Part shown: positions 43,810-58,387 of the stretch, piece after piece | Numbering within the stretch: position 1 is the first letter of the stretch | How the letters are laid out: each line of letters begins with the position of its first letter | Translations under genes and position numbers: made by a program | Notes under the pieces: generated by a model | What the model was told of the DNA's origin: nothing | The model's input: only the letters and a program-made list of their open reading frames with translations | Databases searched by the model: none | Source: Mucidula mucida | Taxonomy: Eukaryota > Basidiomycota > Agaricomycetes > Agaricales > Physalacriaceae | NCBI GenBank assembly: GCA_015501055.1 | Contig: JADNYV010000001.1 | Span: 1,550,001 to 1,614,000, forward strand | Reading direction: 5' to 3' | Length of the DNA: 64,000 nucleotides

Positions 43810-46800
43810 TTATTTGAAAACAGGAAAATTAGAAAGGAAAGACTGAGCTGATGCTAATCGCTGTACGATGGCTGTAGCTGTGTAACTTTGCTTCATACTA
43901 CGAAGGTCGGTCGCCAATCTCTTCGCCATCGCGATAATGGGTTCCCCGAGCACGGATCGATTCTCCCACTGTGTGCCACGCAAGGCCAATTCGCCATGTA
44001 GTGCGGAGGTGAGAACGGAGGACACAAGAATCACCAACAGCTCCACATTGGGTGTCTGCTGGGTAGTTTCTAGCGCATCGACTGAGAGGATAATTGACGG
44101 AAGAACGATGTGGAGGAAAATTGGCACAAGTGGCGGGCTTGCCGGGTTCGGAGGATTGGTCAACACAAAGGTCGCTATTCGGCGGCTGTTTTCCATTTCG
44201 CCCAGGCTGGCCGCTGCGGATATCTCGTTCCAGAGGATCTGCAGTAACTTTGTTGGAGTGGACGTCTTGACTAGACGGTCAACGTCGATGGAGGGTATCT
44301 TGTTGGATCTGGCCATGACGAGGGCACGATGTATGACTTGCCGGGGATGGTCCTGCCAGGAATGTTGAGCGCCCGCTGAGAGTTTTCGTTCAGTGTAGCC
44401 TATGTTCCTTGTCAGTTGGTTTCCGTTGCCGGTAATGCGGTCATGTCCACGTACCCATTTCTACAGCACCGAGAGCTTGTGAGACTGCCAGCCTTATGTT
44501 GGTGATGTTGAAGCTAGCGGGTGGCAACTTTTTGGCAGCCTTCGATGTAAGCACCGTCAAGATTTGAGAGCCACAGACAACGAGCACCGGCTTCGGACAA
44601 GCGGCGGAAAGGAGGAGTGTCTGTAAGACCTCCAAGTGAATTGGAGCTTTGTAGCTTTTGAAAGCATTAGAATATGGACCAGGCGGACGAGTGGACAACG
44701 AACTTTTTACGATGAATTTCTTTGAGTAGCGACTTCACGACACCGATGAGAGTCCAGCTAAGCAGGGGACCTGTAAAGAACGATATTCCGTTGTTCAAAA
44801 CATCGCCATCGATCTTTCCCTCCATTCGCGCTTTAATTGCTGCTGCGAAAAGTGAAGCTGCCATTTTCAGAAGAGTCTTCGGCCGACTCGTCCTGCATGC
44901 AGTGTAAACTCTAGGAAAGGCGGGTGTTATCGTACTGACCGGAGAATTGTATCCTCGATCCCTTCGCTGCTACTATCGAACAACGTCTTGAACCAGGCGT
45001 TGAACGAGAGTTCGTCTTGGCCCGTCAAAGAACCAGGAGAGAATATCTCTGACGTGGACTGGAGGAACTTGGGCGACACCGATTTGTGGCCGTCACTGAA
45101 TATCTTCGTATCCATCTAGTCGTGCATTAGTTACAGTCAGAACAATACCAGATCAACTGACATTGAAGTGTGCAAGTGCATGCTGGCTGAATAGAACGAT
45201 GTCACCAAGATGACTGACTGCAGTCTGCGGATCGCCTGCAAGAACATAGAGTGAGCCCGACTGACTGACACTATCAGAGGCCGTCAGCCTACCGATGGTT
45301 TCACAATCGTACCGGTCTATCAAAGAGAGCGTCTGAGAGAGCAGAACATCCATCTTCACATGTAGAGACAAAACATCAAGCGCTCTACCGTGCATATATA
45401 GCACCTTGCAAATACGACTGAGTGCTTCGACATCAAAAGCAGCTGCAAGAGAGAAGAAGCGCTGATAGGATTGAGCTTGAAATCGACGAGAATACAGATA
45501 CAGGACGGACCTGTTGAATCACAGTCGAAAATGCTGAGTGACTAACTGGATCCTTGCATATTCGATCAACTAAACATATAAATCGTCGTACGGAGGCACT
45601 TCTGGAGTCAGTTTAGCGTCTATACAAGCCTGAAGAAATATGTTATCCCGCTCGTCCCGAATCAATCTAGGAGTTTACCTCGAGTTCAACGTCCAGACCG
45701 ACTGCTTCCGCCAGCAGTTCGCTCGACTTCCATTCGCGAATGGAAGGCACGCCCAAGCTTTCAGCGGCTGACTCGTCCAGAAGTCCTGCGGCAACGAGAC
45801 GACTCAACAATTCCGGGAATAGCAGCGATCTGCAGCCGTACATGAACCCTTAATATGTGAAGCCGAAGGACAAAGAGACGTACGTACTTTGGAGAGTCTG
45901 ACTCCGCTGAAGAAAGAACATGATCACAATGGCGGACAATGTCACGTTGCACAACTGCTGTAAGCGCAGTTTGAAGAGCAGCTCGCTTCACATATCGTTA
46001 ACTCTTGATGATTGATTTGGACGATGGACTTGCCCAGTCAGCGTCAACTTGCGAATCATCCTTAATTGCTTGTTCGAACGATATTAACAAGGCAGGCAGC
46101 TAGCGCTTCAATGAGCTCTTCCAGACGTAAGCGATGGTAAGTTCTCTCACTCGCCCAAGTATAAAATCTCGCCACAGAAGGGCTGAAGTAGGCTGATTCT
46201 GAGCCAACGCTAGCAGGGCAGTGATAAAAAGTTGTGTATAAAACACGGATGGCGTCCAAGACGACCACTGGAAGCAGGATGCAAATAGTGAGACCATATC
46301 GGCGCTAGACCCAGATCCAAAGTGGCGAGCTCTCTGCAAAATCTGGACAAAGGCTTGAACATAACTATTGTCACAGCACTTGCAGGACGTACGACATGAT
46401 GTAAGACCAATCCAAACGTTACGGTGTCAGTGCTAGAATTAGGACCAAGGACGTCGCCTTTGCCAAGGGCAACCTGGAGAGAATGCATCATTTGAGCCTC
46501 TCGAGCGGCCTTCGCGTCGTCTCCAATGAGAAGACTGAGGGACAACATGAAATTCTCGAGCACTTGTCGAACGTTTGGAGAAAGCTGGAAGTTTTGTAAA
46601 AGGTCATTCGCGTCAGCGAAATGTACCATAGCCTGGGCAGTCGAGACCTGGGACATATCGGAAACGCATGACAGCAGCAGAATAACGAGCTCCGACGCAG
46701 ACGTTGTGAGTTGATGAAAGTGGGATATGGGAAGTGAATGAGCTGTGCGAAGGAGGGCGAGAGCATCTTGGACGGTTCCGAGCGTCACGATGGCGGATTC

Positions 46801-47282
46801 TCCGTATGGAACAATCGATCCCACAGGAACAGTCAGGCCAGATGAATAGTGAGCATCCAGCGCTATGCGACAAAGCATGTCTAACGTGGCGGGGTTATGT
46901 AGATCTGGTGAACGCGCCGCCTGTAGGAGCGTGGACACGAATGTCGCAAGGGAGAGCACGTTTTCTTGGATTGCACATTTGAGATATTCTTGTAGGTCAG
47001 GATCTCCGGGATAAAAGCGTAGAACGGATAGCACGGAATCTAGATGCGCAGGTTATCAAACGATGTCAGCTCAAGGTTGATTTGTGTCTTCACGTACTGC
47101 TCAGTGCGCTCTGGACGTCTTCAGAATTTGGCAGATCGCTTTCTTTTGCGATGAGCAATTTACACAATGCGAGCCACTATCACAATCGCTGAGTGACCGC
47201 TATAAGAATAGAGCGCAACACGCACTTTTGACGCGGAGATGCCACTTTGAAAGCTGTTTCGCGTCAAATCAGCAAGCGACAT
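43810..47282 (-). CDS. MED5: Mediator complex subunit 5 (Med5/Nut1)
   Basis: A tail-module subunit of Mediator linking transcription factors to RNA polymerase II. From ATG 47282 it begins SLADLTRNSFQSGISASKW, then RFYPGDPDLQEYLKCAIQEN, NPATLDMLCRIALDAHYSSG, LGTVQDALALLRTAHSLPIS and HFHQLTTSASELVILLLSCV. Middle exons give SLLFPELLSRLVAAGLLDES, YDCETIGDPQTAVSHLGDIV and LSFNAWFKTLFDSSSEGIED. The C-terminal part has LEVLQTLLLSAACPKPVLVV and ends FLSNFPVFK at 43810. This order matches basidiomycete Med5, a helical-repeat protein of roughly 1,000 residues. About a dozen introns are inferred and some middle exons were not fully traced. Confidence 0.87.
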
Positions 47283-47543
47283 GACTGCCTCTGGCAGAAA
47301 AATGAAAAAATTATATGACTGAGACCGAGGGTTGCGAATAGTCGTTTAAGGATGCGTGTTCATGATGTGGGAGGTGAGAGACCCCATATTAGGGTTGCTG
47401 GATGAACGTAAGTATTGTTCTGGTGATTGTACTGCACTACATAACAAGATGGGTATAAACTATCCGCTATTATATATATTATTGAGCAACATGTAATCGG
47501 ACTACTATGTACAGTTTCCGGTGTAAACAGTCCCACGAACTAA

Positions 47544-50390
47544 CTAAACCTTGGCCATCAAACGACGAGTCTCTTGAGGCGTGAACCTCATTATGATGGA
47601 CAACACTTTGACAAGGTTGGGCTAATTGCATCGTCTATGAGTAGATTTCCACGTGAGGACAACCATACATACCCTCATTTCCTTGTGCTCCAGGAATTGC
47701 AAGATAACGTTCCTCAAGTACTCCATGTTGATGTCTTCATCATTCTTGGGTACAGCAGAATCGGGAGCAGGAGAATCCGTCCGAGACAGAGATTCAGACG
47801 AGTCTGATGGTCGAACATCCGTCTGACTACCATTCGTACGAGCGGTCCAATAACCCACGCCGGGATTGCGCTGTTTCTCAAGTAAGGCAGCGGATGACTG
47901 AACCTTTCTCAACTCTTCGCGTAGAGTCTAACAAAATGTCAGTACTGGTGACCATGAAAGACCCCCCGCGCTCGTACCTTGTTGTTCATGCGGAGCTGAG
48001 TCTCCCGAGTTTTGCCTTCCTCTACTTGTTGTTCTAGAGTTTTAACTTTGGCATCCAGCTCCGAGAGGTTGCCCCGAATACTCGCCTACGCTGAGATGAG
48101 TAATGTCCAATATAGTTACAATCTCGCATACCTCACTATTCATGACATGTTCTAATTTCGAACGCATTTCCTCTCGTTGTTGCTCAAGGAACAGGCAATC
48201 CTTCTTCGACTGCTCGAGTTCCCTCTGCAAGCCCTCAGTTACCCCATGATCTTGCTCCTGAATCCTTGCCGTAGAACCCAATGCCCTCTTCAGGTCGTCG
48301 GTCTCTTTGGTTTTCTCTCGAAGCTTCCGACTCCATTCGGCTTCAGTGTCATTGCGCTCTCTCTCGGTGGCTGTCAAATTGCGCTGTAACTCTGCTAGCT
48401 TTGTCTCATACTTGGCTTCTGTCGTTGCCAGTAGACGCGCTAATTCTTGCGAAGAGATACCCTGCTCCGTCGAGTGCTCCATCTGCCCACTCTGAGCCTC
48501 CGACAGTTCTTCCTGCAGTAATGCCGCTCGGTCCTCCAGCTCCCTTAGCTGGTACTGAAGTTCGGCATTCTGGCTTTGAAGTGATTCCATGAGAGACTGT
48601 GACGACTCTACCTCGGCTTGCCGAAGTTGAAGTTCATCGAAGAATGAATTCTTGTCCTGGGTTACAGAAGAGAGAGAAGCCTGGAGCTGTGAGATAAGTG
48701 TCGACTTGGCTGCAAGATCGCGGGTATAAGTGCCCTAGATATATTTGAGCGCTAACACGTAGAGTTACTTTGACCTCTTTACCTTGGTCGTGACAGCTTC
48801 GAGTTCAGATTGACCACGTTGAACGACAAGATCCTTCTCGTGTCGTTCCTTGATGTTAGCCACCTCCTTGTCAAATTGGGCCCGTAACCCTGCGACTGCC
48901 TTCTCTCGTTCCATGTTCGCAACATCGATCTCTCTGCGTAATCGATTCTTTTCCAGCGTATCTTTCTCTCTTTCCGTTTTGTCTTTCTCCCGTAGAAGGT
49001 TCGTCTCCTTCAGCGCATCTTCTCTCTCCTTCTCGGCCTTTACCAGCTTCTGTCGCACTGTTTTGAGTAAACTGATGGCCTTGACACGTTTCTCCTCTTC
49101 CTCTTTCGCCGTTGTTTGGCTCTTTTTCACTTCGGCTTGCATTTTTTCCAACTCTTCCTTGTGCTTCTCTGCGTCTTCCTCATTTTGGGTGGCAGAGCCC
49201 TGAGAAGCCTTGAGTAAAGCCTCCGATTCACTCAGTTGTGATTTGAGTGCTTCGATTTGGTCAGATTGTGACTTTGACTCTAGACGATGCGTATCTCTGA
49301 TTTCCTCCAAACGGTCGTTTTGAACTGGAGGCATGCTATATGAGTGCCAGTGTGAAGGGTATAAACCTGCTCTCACCGGCAATTCTTCCCGTGAGACGAA
49401 CGATTTCCTCTTGGGACATCTACATAATAGTTTAGGATAAAGGCATGTAAAGGAATGGAAGGAGGAACACCTCTGCCTTTGCCTTCATAGCCTGCAAGTA
49501 GTCGCGCAAGGCACTTGATTCGCTGAGACCCTCTAAAGGCGTGAACTCCTTGAGAATGGAGTCAGCCGCAAGTTTCTCGGCCTGTAACCTTTTGAAGGAT
49601 TTAGACACATCTAAACAATAAGTAAGCTGGCAAAGGAATCTAGAGAAGCAATGTGCACACCGGAGAACCTCTGTTCTACCAGTTTCAATCTCTCCTGCAA
49701 CGACTCGACGTCCACGTTGGCGCTCGATGGGGTATACGGTTCCTGTGGTAGTTCTTGACGCGGTTCTGAAGCTGTATTTTCACTGTCAAACTCCGATGGA
49801 GCAGTGCTCGCTTCTGCTTCCGCCTGTCGTACAACAGGTTCCTCTACAATGCTAGAAGGCTGCGTTCCAGCCGTTGATTCGTCCTGGGATACGGGCTCCG
49901 ACTCGACGATCGGGGGAAGGGAGGTGAATGATTGGACCGCGTCTCCCCGTGTATCCGGTGACGGTGATTGTGGCAGCGGTATGGAGGCAGGGGATAACGG
50001 ATGGTCTGTCGTGGGGAGCGGCGCCGGCGACACTCTTGCAGAGGCATCGGGGGTTGTGCCCGTGGATGCCTCACCGATCGTAAACGATGCTCGCAGACGG
50101 TCTTCAAGGCTGAGGTGACCTTCTCGCGCGCGTCGAGGAGCAGACGCTGGACTTTCTGGGCGGGGCGGCACGAAGGATTTGCGTAGGGTAGCGAGGGCAG
50201 AGTCAGGCAACTGCGCAGATGTTAGAGCAGACTGTGGGCGATTTGAGTCCATTGACTGAGTGCGCCGTGCATTAGGGTTCTGCTGTTCTCCAGGCGAAGA
50301 GTCGTCGGTACTCCGTCGCGGTTGCGGAGCGAATGTTTCTACAGCGTGTCGGAACTGTGTGAACATAAGTCGAGAAGCGGTGTCACTCAT
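47544..50390 (-). CDS. IMH1: GRIP-domain golgin (Imh1-like)
   Basis: A long coiled-coil tether at the trans-Golgi. ATG 50390 opens MFTQFRHAVETFAPQP-type sequence and a Ser/Pro-rich N-terminal third, then DVESLQERLKLVEQRFS and hundreds of residues of heptad-type coil rich in Glu/Lys/Gln (EEEEKRVKAISLLKTVRQKL, LEDRAALLQEELSEAQSGQM). The C-terminus is the GRIP domain that binds Arl1-GTP: INMEYLRNVILQFLEHKEMR, then PNLVKVLSIIMRFTPQETRR, ending LMAKV with the stop at 47544-47546. The conserved tyrosine of the domain is present in MEYLRN. About eight introns are inferred. Confidence 0.9.
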
Positions 50391-50450
50391 CACACTTTAC
50401 GCGCCCAAACCGGCTATATGTAATAGAGTATACTACGATACAAGTTGGCA

Positions 50451-51515
50451 CTAAGAACGGTCTACTTCTTTACCCTTCCCATTGCTAACCGGAGGCGCTC
50501 CATAAGTAGCGGACGGGGTCGGAGTAGGACTCGTCGTGGAATTACTTGTGTCACCGGCGCCTGCCAATTGCCATGCTGGTATTGATGGACGACCTGGGGC
50601 AGGAATTGGTGACGACGATGGTGAGCTGGCAAGTGCAGGTCCTCTACTCAACAAAAGGGCCTTCAGTGACTTGAGTTCCTGCTGCAACTCTGCCAAGGAC
50701 TGTTTCTGAGAATCCTTTGACTTGTCCATCATCTATATCCTCAGTCAGCAATGATTCTAACGGCCGTTGAACGAGTACACACCTTGGGTAACATTTCGCG
50801 AATGGTGTTCACTTCGTCGCGAATCTCCCGCATTTCGTCGCGAGTCTTGATCTCGCTGCCGCGCATTTCTGTGACAACAGCTTCAATATCCTGAGTAGTT
50901 TTATTGACCTTTTCCTTCTGTTCTTCAACTGCTGCCCTGACGAGAGCAGTTTCTCCTTGTATCTCCTTTAAGAGGGCTTCAGCGGCGTCGAACTGAGCTG
51001 TCAAAGCATCACGATCCTGCTCATAAGCTGTGGAAGTAGGTGGTTGCAAGTGTGGCAAAAGATGTTTCTTGTAGAGTAATGAGGTTACAATTCGCGTTCC
51101 CTTGAAAGACATATCAAACCTTAAAGAGTCCAACAGCACCATAAGCTAGAGTTCCAGAGACAACTGCGGTGATCTGTATACCTTTAGCCATGATCAGCTC
51201 GTAAACGCCAGATGGCTCACAAAGTAGTCGCGCCAGTCCCATCTAGCAGCCGGAGGAGGAAGAAATTGTTGGGGAGGGTAAGGTGCTGTATACGACGGTC
51301 CAGCGGTCTGGTTGGACGTCTGGCGAAGTGCCATGTCTATTTCCGGTGGGGTAAGGCCTTTCGATTCCAAGAACTGAATACGTTGGGCAAATGTTGACCC
51401 TTGTGACTGGACCGCTTTGAGGCGACGACATGTTGGGGGAGAAATTAAGTACCTGAGGATCAGAGAGAAATGCGACGGCGTTACGAATGAGTTCTTCGCG
51501 GTTTGAAGCAGACAT
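50451..51515 (-). CDS. PEX14: Peroxin 14, peroxisomal docking protein
   Basis: A peroxisome membrane protein that docks the Pex5 and Pex7 import receptors. From ATG 51515 the conserved N-terminal domain reads NREELIRNAVAFLSDPQ, then after an intron FAQRIQFLESKGLTPPEIDM and ALRQTSNQTAGPS. A proline-rich region precedes WDWRDYF and a hydrophobic segment ITAVVSGTLAYGAVGLF. A coiled coil follows (EQKEKVNKTTQDIEAVVTEM, REIRDEVNTIREMLPKMMDK). The Ser/Pro-rich tail ends KGKEVDRS at 50451. Organisation is normal for fungal Pex14. Confidence 0.93.
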
Positions 51516-51793
51516 GTAATGTAACCTTGGGGCGCGTGATATTCACTCTCTATACAGCCGGGCCCGAGTACATTTCTTTTGGGATGGGTCCGGACTAGCG
51601 TCACTAATTCGAGCACAGTATCTGAGTAGACATTGCCATATAGTTTAACGAAGCAGTCAAGCACTGAGGAGGCTAGGCCAGGCGCGGTATTTACGCGATT
51701 TTGTCACGCATAGTAACGCTTTCCGGCATTTCCCGCGCGCCGTCAAAATTTCCAGACAGCGTTTCCAGGACTTGCCTCTTACCGTCGTCCACC

Positions 51794-53666
51794 ATGTTTC
51801 AATTCGCAGCCTCAATGGGGGCTCGTCGCGGGCTCCTCTCTGCGCGAGGTCGCTCTTCTCTTTGGCTGTCCTCATTTCCCCGCTGACGTCTGCTACAGTC
51901 CTCGTGACAGCGCCTTCGCGCTCCTTCCCCAAATCTGTGCCCGTCGCCTTCATGTGTCCGTATATCGACGCGTCGTCAACCACGTGCTCTTTTCTTACTT
52001 TTTCCTAGTCTGCAGGGGCTATGCCGAGGTGTTCAAGAGGACAAAGCCGCACGTAAACATTGGAACTATCGGTACGTCCTGCCGAGCCTGTTATTTTGCC
52101 TGTGTTTGAACTCCAATATATAGGACACGTCGACCACGGTAAAACCACCCTCACCGCCGCCATCACCAAGACTCTTGCCGAGACTGGTGGTGCTACCTTC
52201 ACTGACTACGCTGATATCGACCGAGCTCCCGAAGAAAGGGCTCGTGGTATTACTATTAACGCGGCCCATGTCGAATACGAGACAGAAACCCGCCACTATG
52301 GCCACATTGACTGTCCCGGACATGCTGACTGTAAGCCTGTGCTCTCTCGCTTCTAGTCGTCGTCTTACACATACCACAGACATTAAAAACATGATTACTG
52401 GTGCTGCCCAGATGGACGGAGCCATCATCGTCGTGTCTGCCACCGATGGACAAATGCCGCAGACTCGCGAGCATCTACTATTGGCTCGTCAAGTCGGCGT
52501 AAAGAAACTGGTTGTCTTCATTAACAAGGTTGACCAAATTTCGGACCCGGAAATGTTGGAACTTGTGGACATGGAAATACGTGATCTTCTCTCGACCTAC
52601 AACTATGACGGCGAAAATACGCCCATCATCATGGGTTCTGCTCTCGCTGCTCTCGACGGTCGTAACCCGGAGATAGGACATGACAAGATTTTGGAATTGG
52701 TTAGGGCCTGCGATGAATGGCTGGAAGTTCCTCCTCGTCAGTTGTTCCGAGACATTCTCTATGCCACCGTTGATTGTTGTTCTAGGTGACCTCGAAAAGC
52801 CCTTCTTGCTGGCCGTCGAAGGTTAGTTGCGCTGTCGTCGTCAAAGATATTTCGCTTATGACATTGTAGACGTCTTTTCGATCTCCGGTCGTGGGACTGT
52901 TGCTACTGGTCGTGTTGAACGCGGTGTTGCTACAAAAGGTACTGAAGTCGAGCTTGTGGGTATGGGAGAGTCGTTCAAGACTGTCCTTACTGGTATTGGT
53001 GGGTGGTTTCTTTTTTGTTCCGCTGCTATCGGTGACTAAACTTACATTAGAGATGTTCCACAAGGAGCTCGACCGTGTCAGGATTACATTCTGCTTTTGC
53101 CATTGACCTATATTGACTTTGTGTTAGGCTGAGGCTGGTGATAACATGGGTGCTCTGCTCCGTGGTATCAAGCGCGAACAGGTTCGACGTGGCATGGTCA
53201 TCGCCGCTCCTGGAACGATGAAGCCCGTTAAGGCGTTCGCGGCTCAAGTCTATGTAATATGCTTTTATATTATGCAATGGGGGCCGCCATTGACTTCTTT
53301 GCTCAGGTCTTGACCAAAGATGAGGGTGGCCGTTACACGCCGTTCACCTCGGGATACAAGCCACAACTCTTCCTTCGTACTGCTGACGTTGCTGTTGAAC
53401 TTAACTTTGGTCAGGCTGACAAGATGGCAAGTTCTTATTTTGGACGACATCTACCTTCCGTTAAATCTGTTTAGGCTATGCCCGGTGACAACATCGAAGT
53501 CGACTGCACCCTCCACAGTCCTCTTGCTGTCGAGGTTGGATCTCGTTTCACTCTGCGCGAAGGCCACAAAACTAGTATGTACAGCCAATACAGCACAGTG
53601 TTTTCGTGTTGACATGCTTCAACAGTTGCTACTGGTGTTTGCACCAAGATCCTGGCGGAGCTTTGA
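51794..53666 (+). CDS. TUF1: Mitochondrial elongation factor EF-Tu
   Basis: The GTPase that delivers aminoacyl-tRNA to mitochondrial ribosomes. All G motifs are present: [11 protein letters not shown], switch [35 protein letters not shown] and the G5 SAL. Domains 2 and 3 follow ([53 protein letters not shown]), stop at 53664-53666. About eleven small introns occur. The presequence from ATG 51794 appears to be built from two or three tiny exons leading to [20 protein letters not shown]; these junctions are tentative. The intron at 53427-53474 begins GCAAGT, and only this donor keeps the frame. Confidence 0.95.
53427..53474 (+). other. GC-AG intron in TUF1
   Basis: ATG/GCAAGT at the 5' end and TTTAG at the 3' end join GQADKM to [14 protein letters not shown] three bases inside would shift the frame into an early stop. 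Confidence 0.8.
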
Positions 53667-53947
53667 AGCGGTTTATTGATATGGTCTCATCCTCCGTGCT
53701 AGAATATACTGCACCCATCTCATTCATTGACCTGTGTAAAATACAAACCAAGCACTGACACATCGTAATGCAGCCCTTCACTGTATTTATTCTCCATAGC
53801 AAGTAGATTATCGCTGAACGTAAACGTTTTATTGAAGTAAAGAGTCGAGACTATTTCAAGTGCCTACGGCGAATTCTTCAACGGCACTCCGTCGTCCCTC
53901 AAATTTTACATCTTCCTTGCACCCTACATCCACCTCGACTCTTCGCC

Positions 53948-54663
53948 ATGCAATCCGTCTTGAGACGTACGGCTTTCGCTCGTGCTGGGCTGCTGACGCG
54001 CTCATCGCGACCATTGGCGTCTCCTTACCGTTCCCAGTTCATCCGAACTCTTATCAGTTCGTTTTTGTGCTTTGCCATTGCTAGTCGTCAAATAACGTGT
54101 CTTAGCAAAGCGTTACACTTCGGACCACGAATCTGTTGTATTCGATGATGAGACCGGTCTAGGAGTAGTGTCCATTACCGACTACGCGCAATCTTCTCTC
54201 GGGGATGTGGTATTCGTCGAACTTCCTACGATTGGCTCCCAGGTTGAACAAGGATGTAAGGACGCCGTTCAAGGCCGTGAACACTCTGACTGGTAGTGCA
54301 GCCCAAATAGGAGCCGTCGAGAGTGTGAAAGCTGCCTCGGACATTGTGAGTCCTCAGGCAAATCCTCATTCGGGTGAGCTAAATCATTGTAGTACGCGCC
54401 AGTTTCGGGCATTGTCAAGGAGGTCAATGAATCTCTATCCGACCAACCATCTCTCATCAACAAATCACCTGAAGACAAGGGTGCGTAGTGTCGGCGTGCT
54501 TCGGAATGTAACTCATTTTCAACAGGCTGGTTATGCAAAATACAGCTTTCGGATCCCAAGGAGGTATGCCAACCCATCCCATTCCGTACACGTCGTACTG
54601 AAACCGTTCCAGATGGAGACCTTACTGACGGAGAAGGCTTATACGGCTTCATTGGAGGCATAG
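53948..54663 (+). CDS. GCV3: Glycine cleavage system H protein, mitochondrial
   Basis: The lipoate-bearing shuttle subunit of the glycine decarboxylase complex. The N-terminus (QSVLRRTAFARAGLLTRSSR) is a clear mitochondrial presequence. The core contains GLGVVSITDYAQSSLGDVVF, VELPTIGSQVEQG, and GAVESVKAASDI with the lipoyl-lysine in SVKAAS, then YAPVSGIVKEVNESLSDQPS, LINKSPEDKGWL and IQLSDPKE. A last exon gives METLLTEKAYTASLEA, stop at 54661-54663. One splice acceptor (54302, joining EQG to SQIGAVES) was chosen over a later one that would create a stop. Confidence 0.92.
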
Positions 54664-54823
54664 ACGGGGAAGAAGGGAGTATTGGATCGCTCAACCGTTC
54701 AGTACAGTGTAGATGCTGTTGAGATGGATACACGTCAGGTATTTATGATTGAATAGACAATCGCAGCGCTTGCAAAGACTTCTAAGAGAGTGACGATGCA
54801 TTCCACGGTATACAGTAGCGCCA

Positions 54824-55261
54824 CTATGAGTCGGCCGATTTAGTTTCCGCAGGCTCATACTTGTACTTCTCTCCACGCGCCTCCATTCGCTTCTTGGCCT
54901 CTTCCAAAGCCCATGTTTGGATACTGCAGTCATGTGTAAGGCAGTAAGTCGAGCGCGGCCGGGAACGGAACGCACCTTGAATCTGGCTTGTAGTAGAGAA
55001 TGACCGCTGCAAACGCCATGGAGCCGAACATCCAATGTACCAGGACATCTCCCAATCCTCTTTCACTCGCTTTTGGCCAGGCGGAGGTGGCTACGAGAAT
55101 GAAAAGGTCAATTATCGAGGTGCGGTTATGGCACGCACTGTTTCGCCAAAAAGGTTACCAGAGGGCTCGTTGTATTGTGGTGTGCCATGAGACGCATATC
55201 GCGCGTTCGCGATGCGAGGGAGTCCAGTCCGGACCAGACGTGAAGATGCACTTCGCAGCAT
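54824..55261 (-). CDS. NDUFB11: Complex I subunit NDUFB11 (ESSS), with apparent one-base frameshift
   Basis: A small accessory subunit of mitochondrial NADH:ubiquinone oxidoreductase. ATG 55261 opens a presequence (LRSASSRLVRTGLPRIANAR), then YASHGTPQYNEPSGNLFGET. Exon 2 begins PPPPGQKRVKEDWEMSWYIG; a different frame then carries MFGSMAFAAVILYYKPDS, the single membrane segment, which splices correctly to SIQTWALEEAKKRMEARGEK and the stop at 54824-54826. The two parts of exon 2 are out of register by one base at about 55030-55034; one more base (GGA ATG instead of GGATG) would restore the protein. Unspliced frames do not solve it. Confidence 0.88.
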
Positions 55262-55451
55262 TGTAGTTTGCGCCAAGTCACAATCATTGGACGTATTGTT
55301 GCGAGATGATGATGCCAAACAAACTGCACTGCTTTGGAAATTCGCGCCACACATCGACTTGCCCGACGTTCTCTGCGGGATAGAAGGAGAACAGAAGCAT
55401 GTAGTATATTATTTAATTATAACCTTAATGCCGTCCTCGAAAAAATGCACC

Positions 55452-56334
55452 TTATTCTAGTGAATAGCATAGTATTTCATAGTCTGCCCTGTCTTCTTCA
55501 TCCGGCGAGGACTCATCAAGAGAAAATCTGAGGGCAGTGAATCAGCGTTCAATCCAAACAGATTCGCATGCGCTCACCCTAGGCTCTTATATAACGCACC
55601 AGCTGCCTCGTTTGCTCCAGACAGATAAGATTAATGTCAATTTCCGAGGCGTAACATTCCATACCTTTGAATACAGTCAAATTTATCTTCTCCATTTGAC
55701 AATTCTTCCCGATAGATATTAGATGGCGCATTAGTGCACGGCCAAGCCCTTGACGCTGATAGGAGCCCAAAACTTGTACCTCGTAACTAGATAGCGACAA
55801 ATTGTGACAGAATTAAACATGAATGATGACTATGCTCACCAGTAGAGTATGTCCCAGTCGTCTTCATGTTCGAACCGAAAACTGGTATAGCCGACGAGAA
55901 AACCGTTCTTACGACCCAGGACGTATCGCGAATGGATGTTGAATAGTTCATCGCGCTTCTCCTGCTCGTCCCATCCCATAGATGATCCTACATAACTTAT
56001 GACGCGTGAGTTCACGTTCTGGATGCAGAGATCAAAGGTTACCAACAGATGCTTGAGATTGGTTTCTATCATCGAGAACATGGCGCGTTTTTCAGCCTCC
56101 GGTACTTCTGCGGGGGTCGCGATGGAGTAGATATAGCTTGCATGATTGTTCCCTCTTAGTTGAGGAGCAACAATTGAGCGGGGAAATGACTTACTCGGAC
56201 GATTCTTCACTTGTCACGATGTACTTTTCCAGAGTCTTGGATGAAAGCTAACTGACTTGAGGTCAAGTTGCTAATCAGTAGCAGCTACCCACCTTGTTAG
56301 CCTGCTTGACGGCCTTGGAACCCTCGTGCAACAT
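55452..56334 (-). CDS. NAA40: N-alpha-acetyltransferase 40 (NatD, histone H4/H2A)
   Basis: Acetylates the N-terminal serine of histones H4 and H2A. ATG 56334 begins LHEGSKAVKQANKLSSKTLE, followed by SYIYSIATPAEVPEAEKRAM, NLKHLLVTFDLC-like sequence and GWDEQEKRDELFNIHSRYVL. The GNAT core has HEDDWDILYWYEVQVLGSYQ and the acetyl-CoA loop QRQGLGRALM, then CQMEKINLTVFKANEAAGAL and YKSLGFSLDESSPDEED, ending ADYEILCYSLE at 55452-55454. Five introns join cleanly; the one at about 55528-55574 needs the GG/GTGAGC donor to keep the frame. It diverges from RIO2 across 144 bp. Confidence 0.9.
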
Positions 56335-56478
56335 GGTCGGCCGCGGAGGGACTTGGTCACTAACCAGAGCAGATTCAAGTTTATTTTTAGACTCCGACCA
56401 ATGCACTTGCGAATGACGCTTACGTCAGGGCGCATATTTTCTTTCTACCATTGACCGCCAGCTATAAAGTAGCAAAGA

Positions 56479-58387
<1,909 letters not shown>

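Noticed and set aside
43610..43851. Extended C-terminus of the zinc transporter
   Set aside because: The extra 80 codons have no transporter character, and a clean GTACGT...CAG intron gives a normal short end.
55520..55580. Apparent frameshift in the last exon of NAA40
   Set aside because: Careful reading shows the donor is GG/GTGAGC; splicing then gives SLGFSLDESSP in frame, so the gene is intact.
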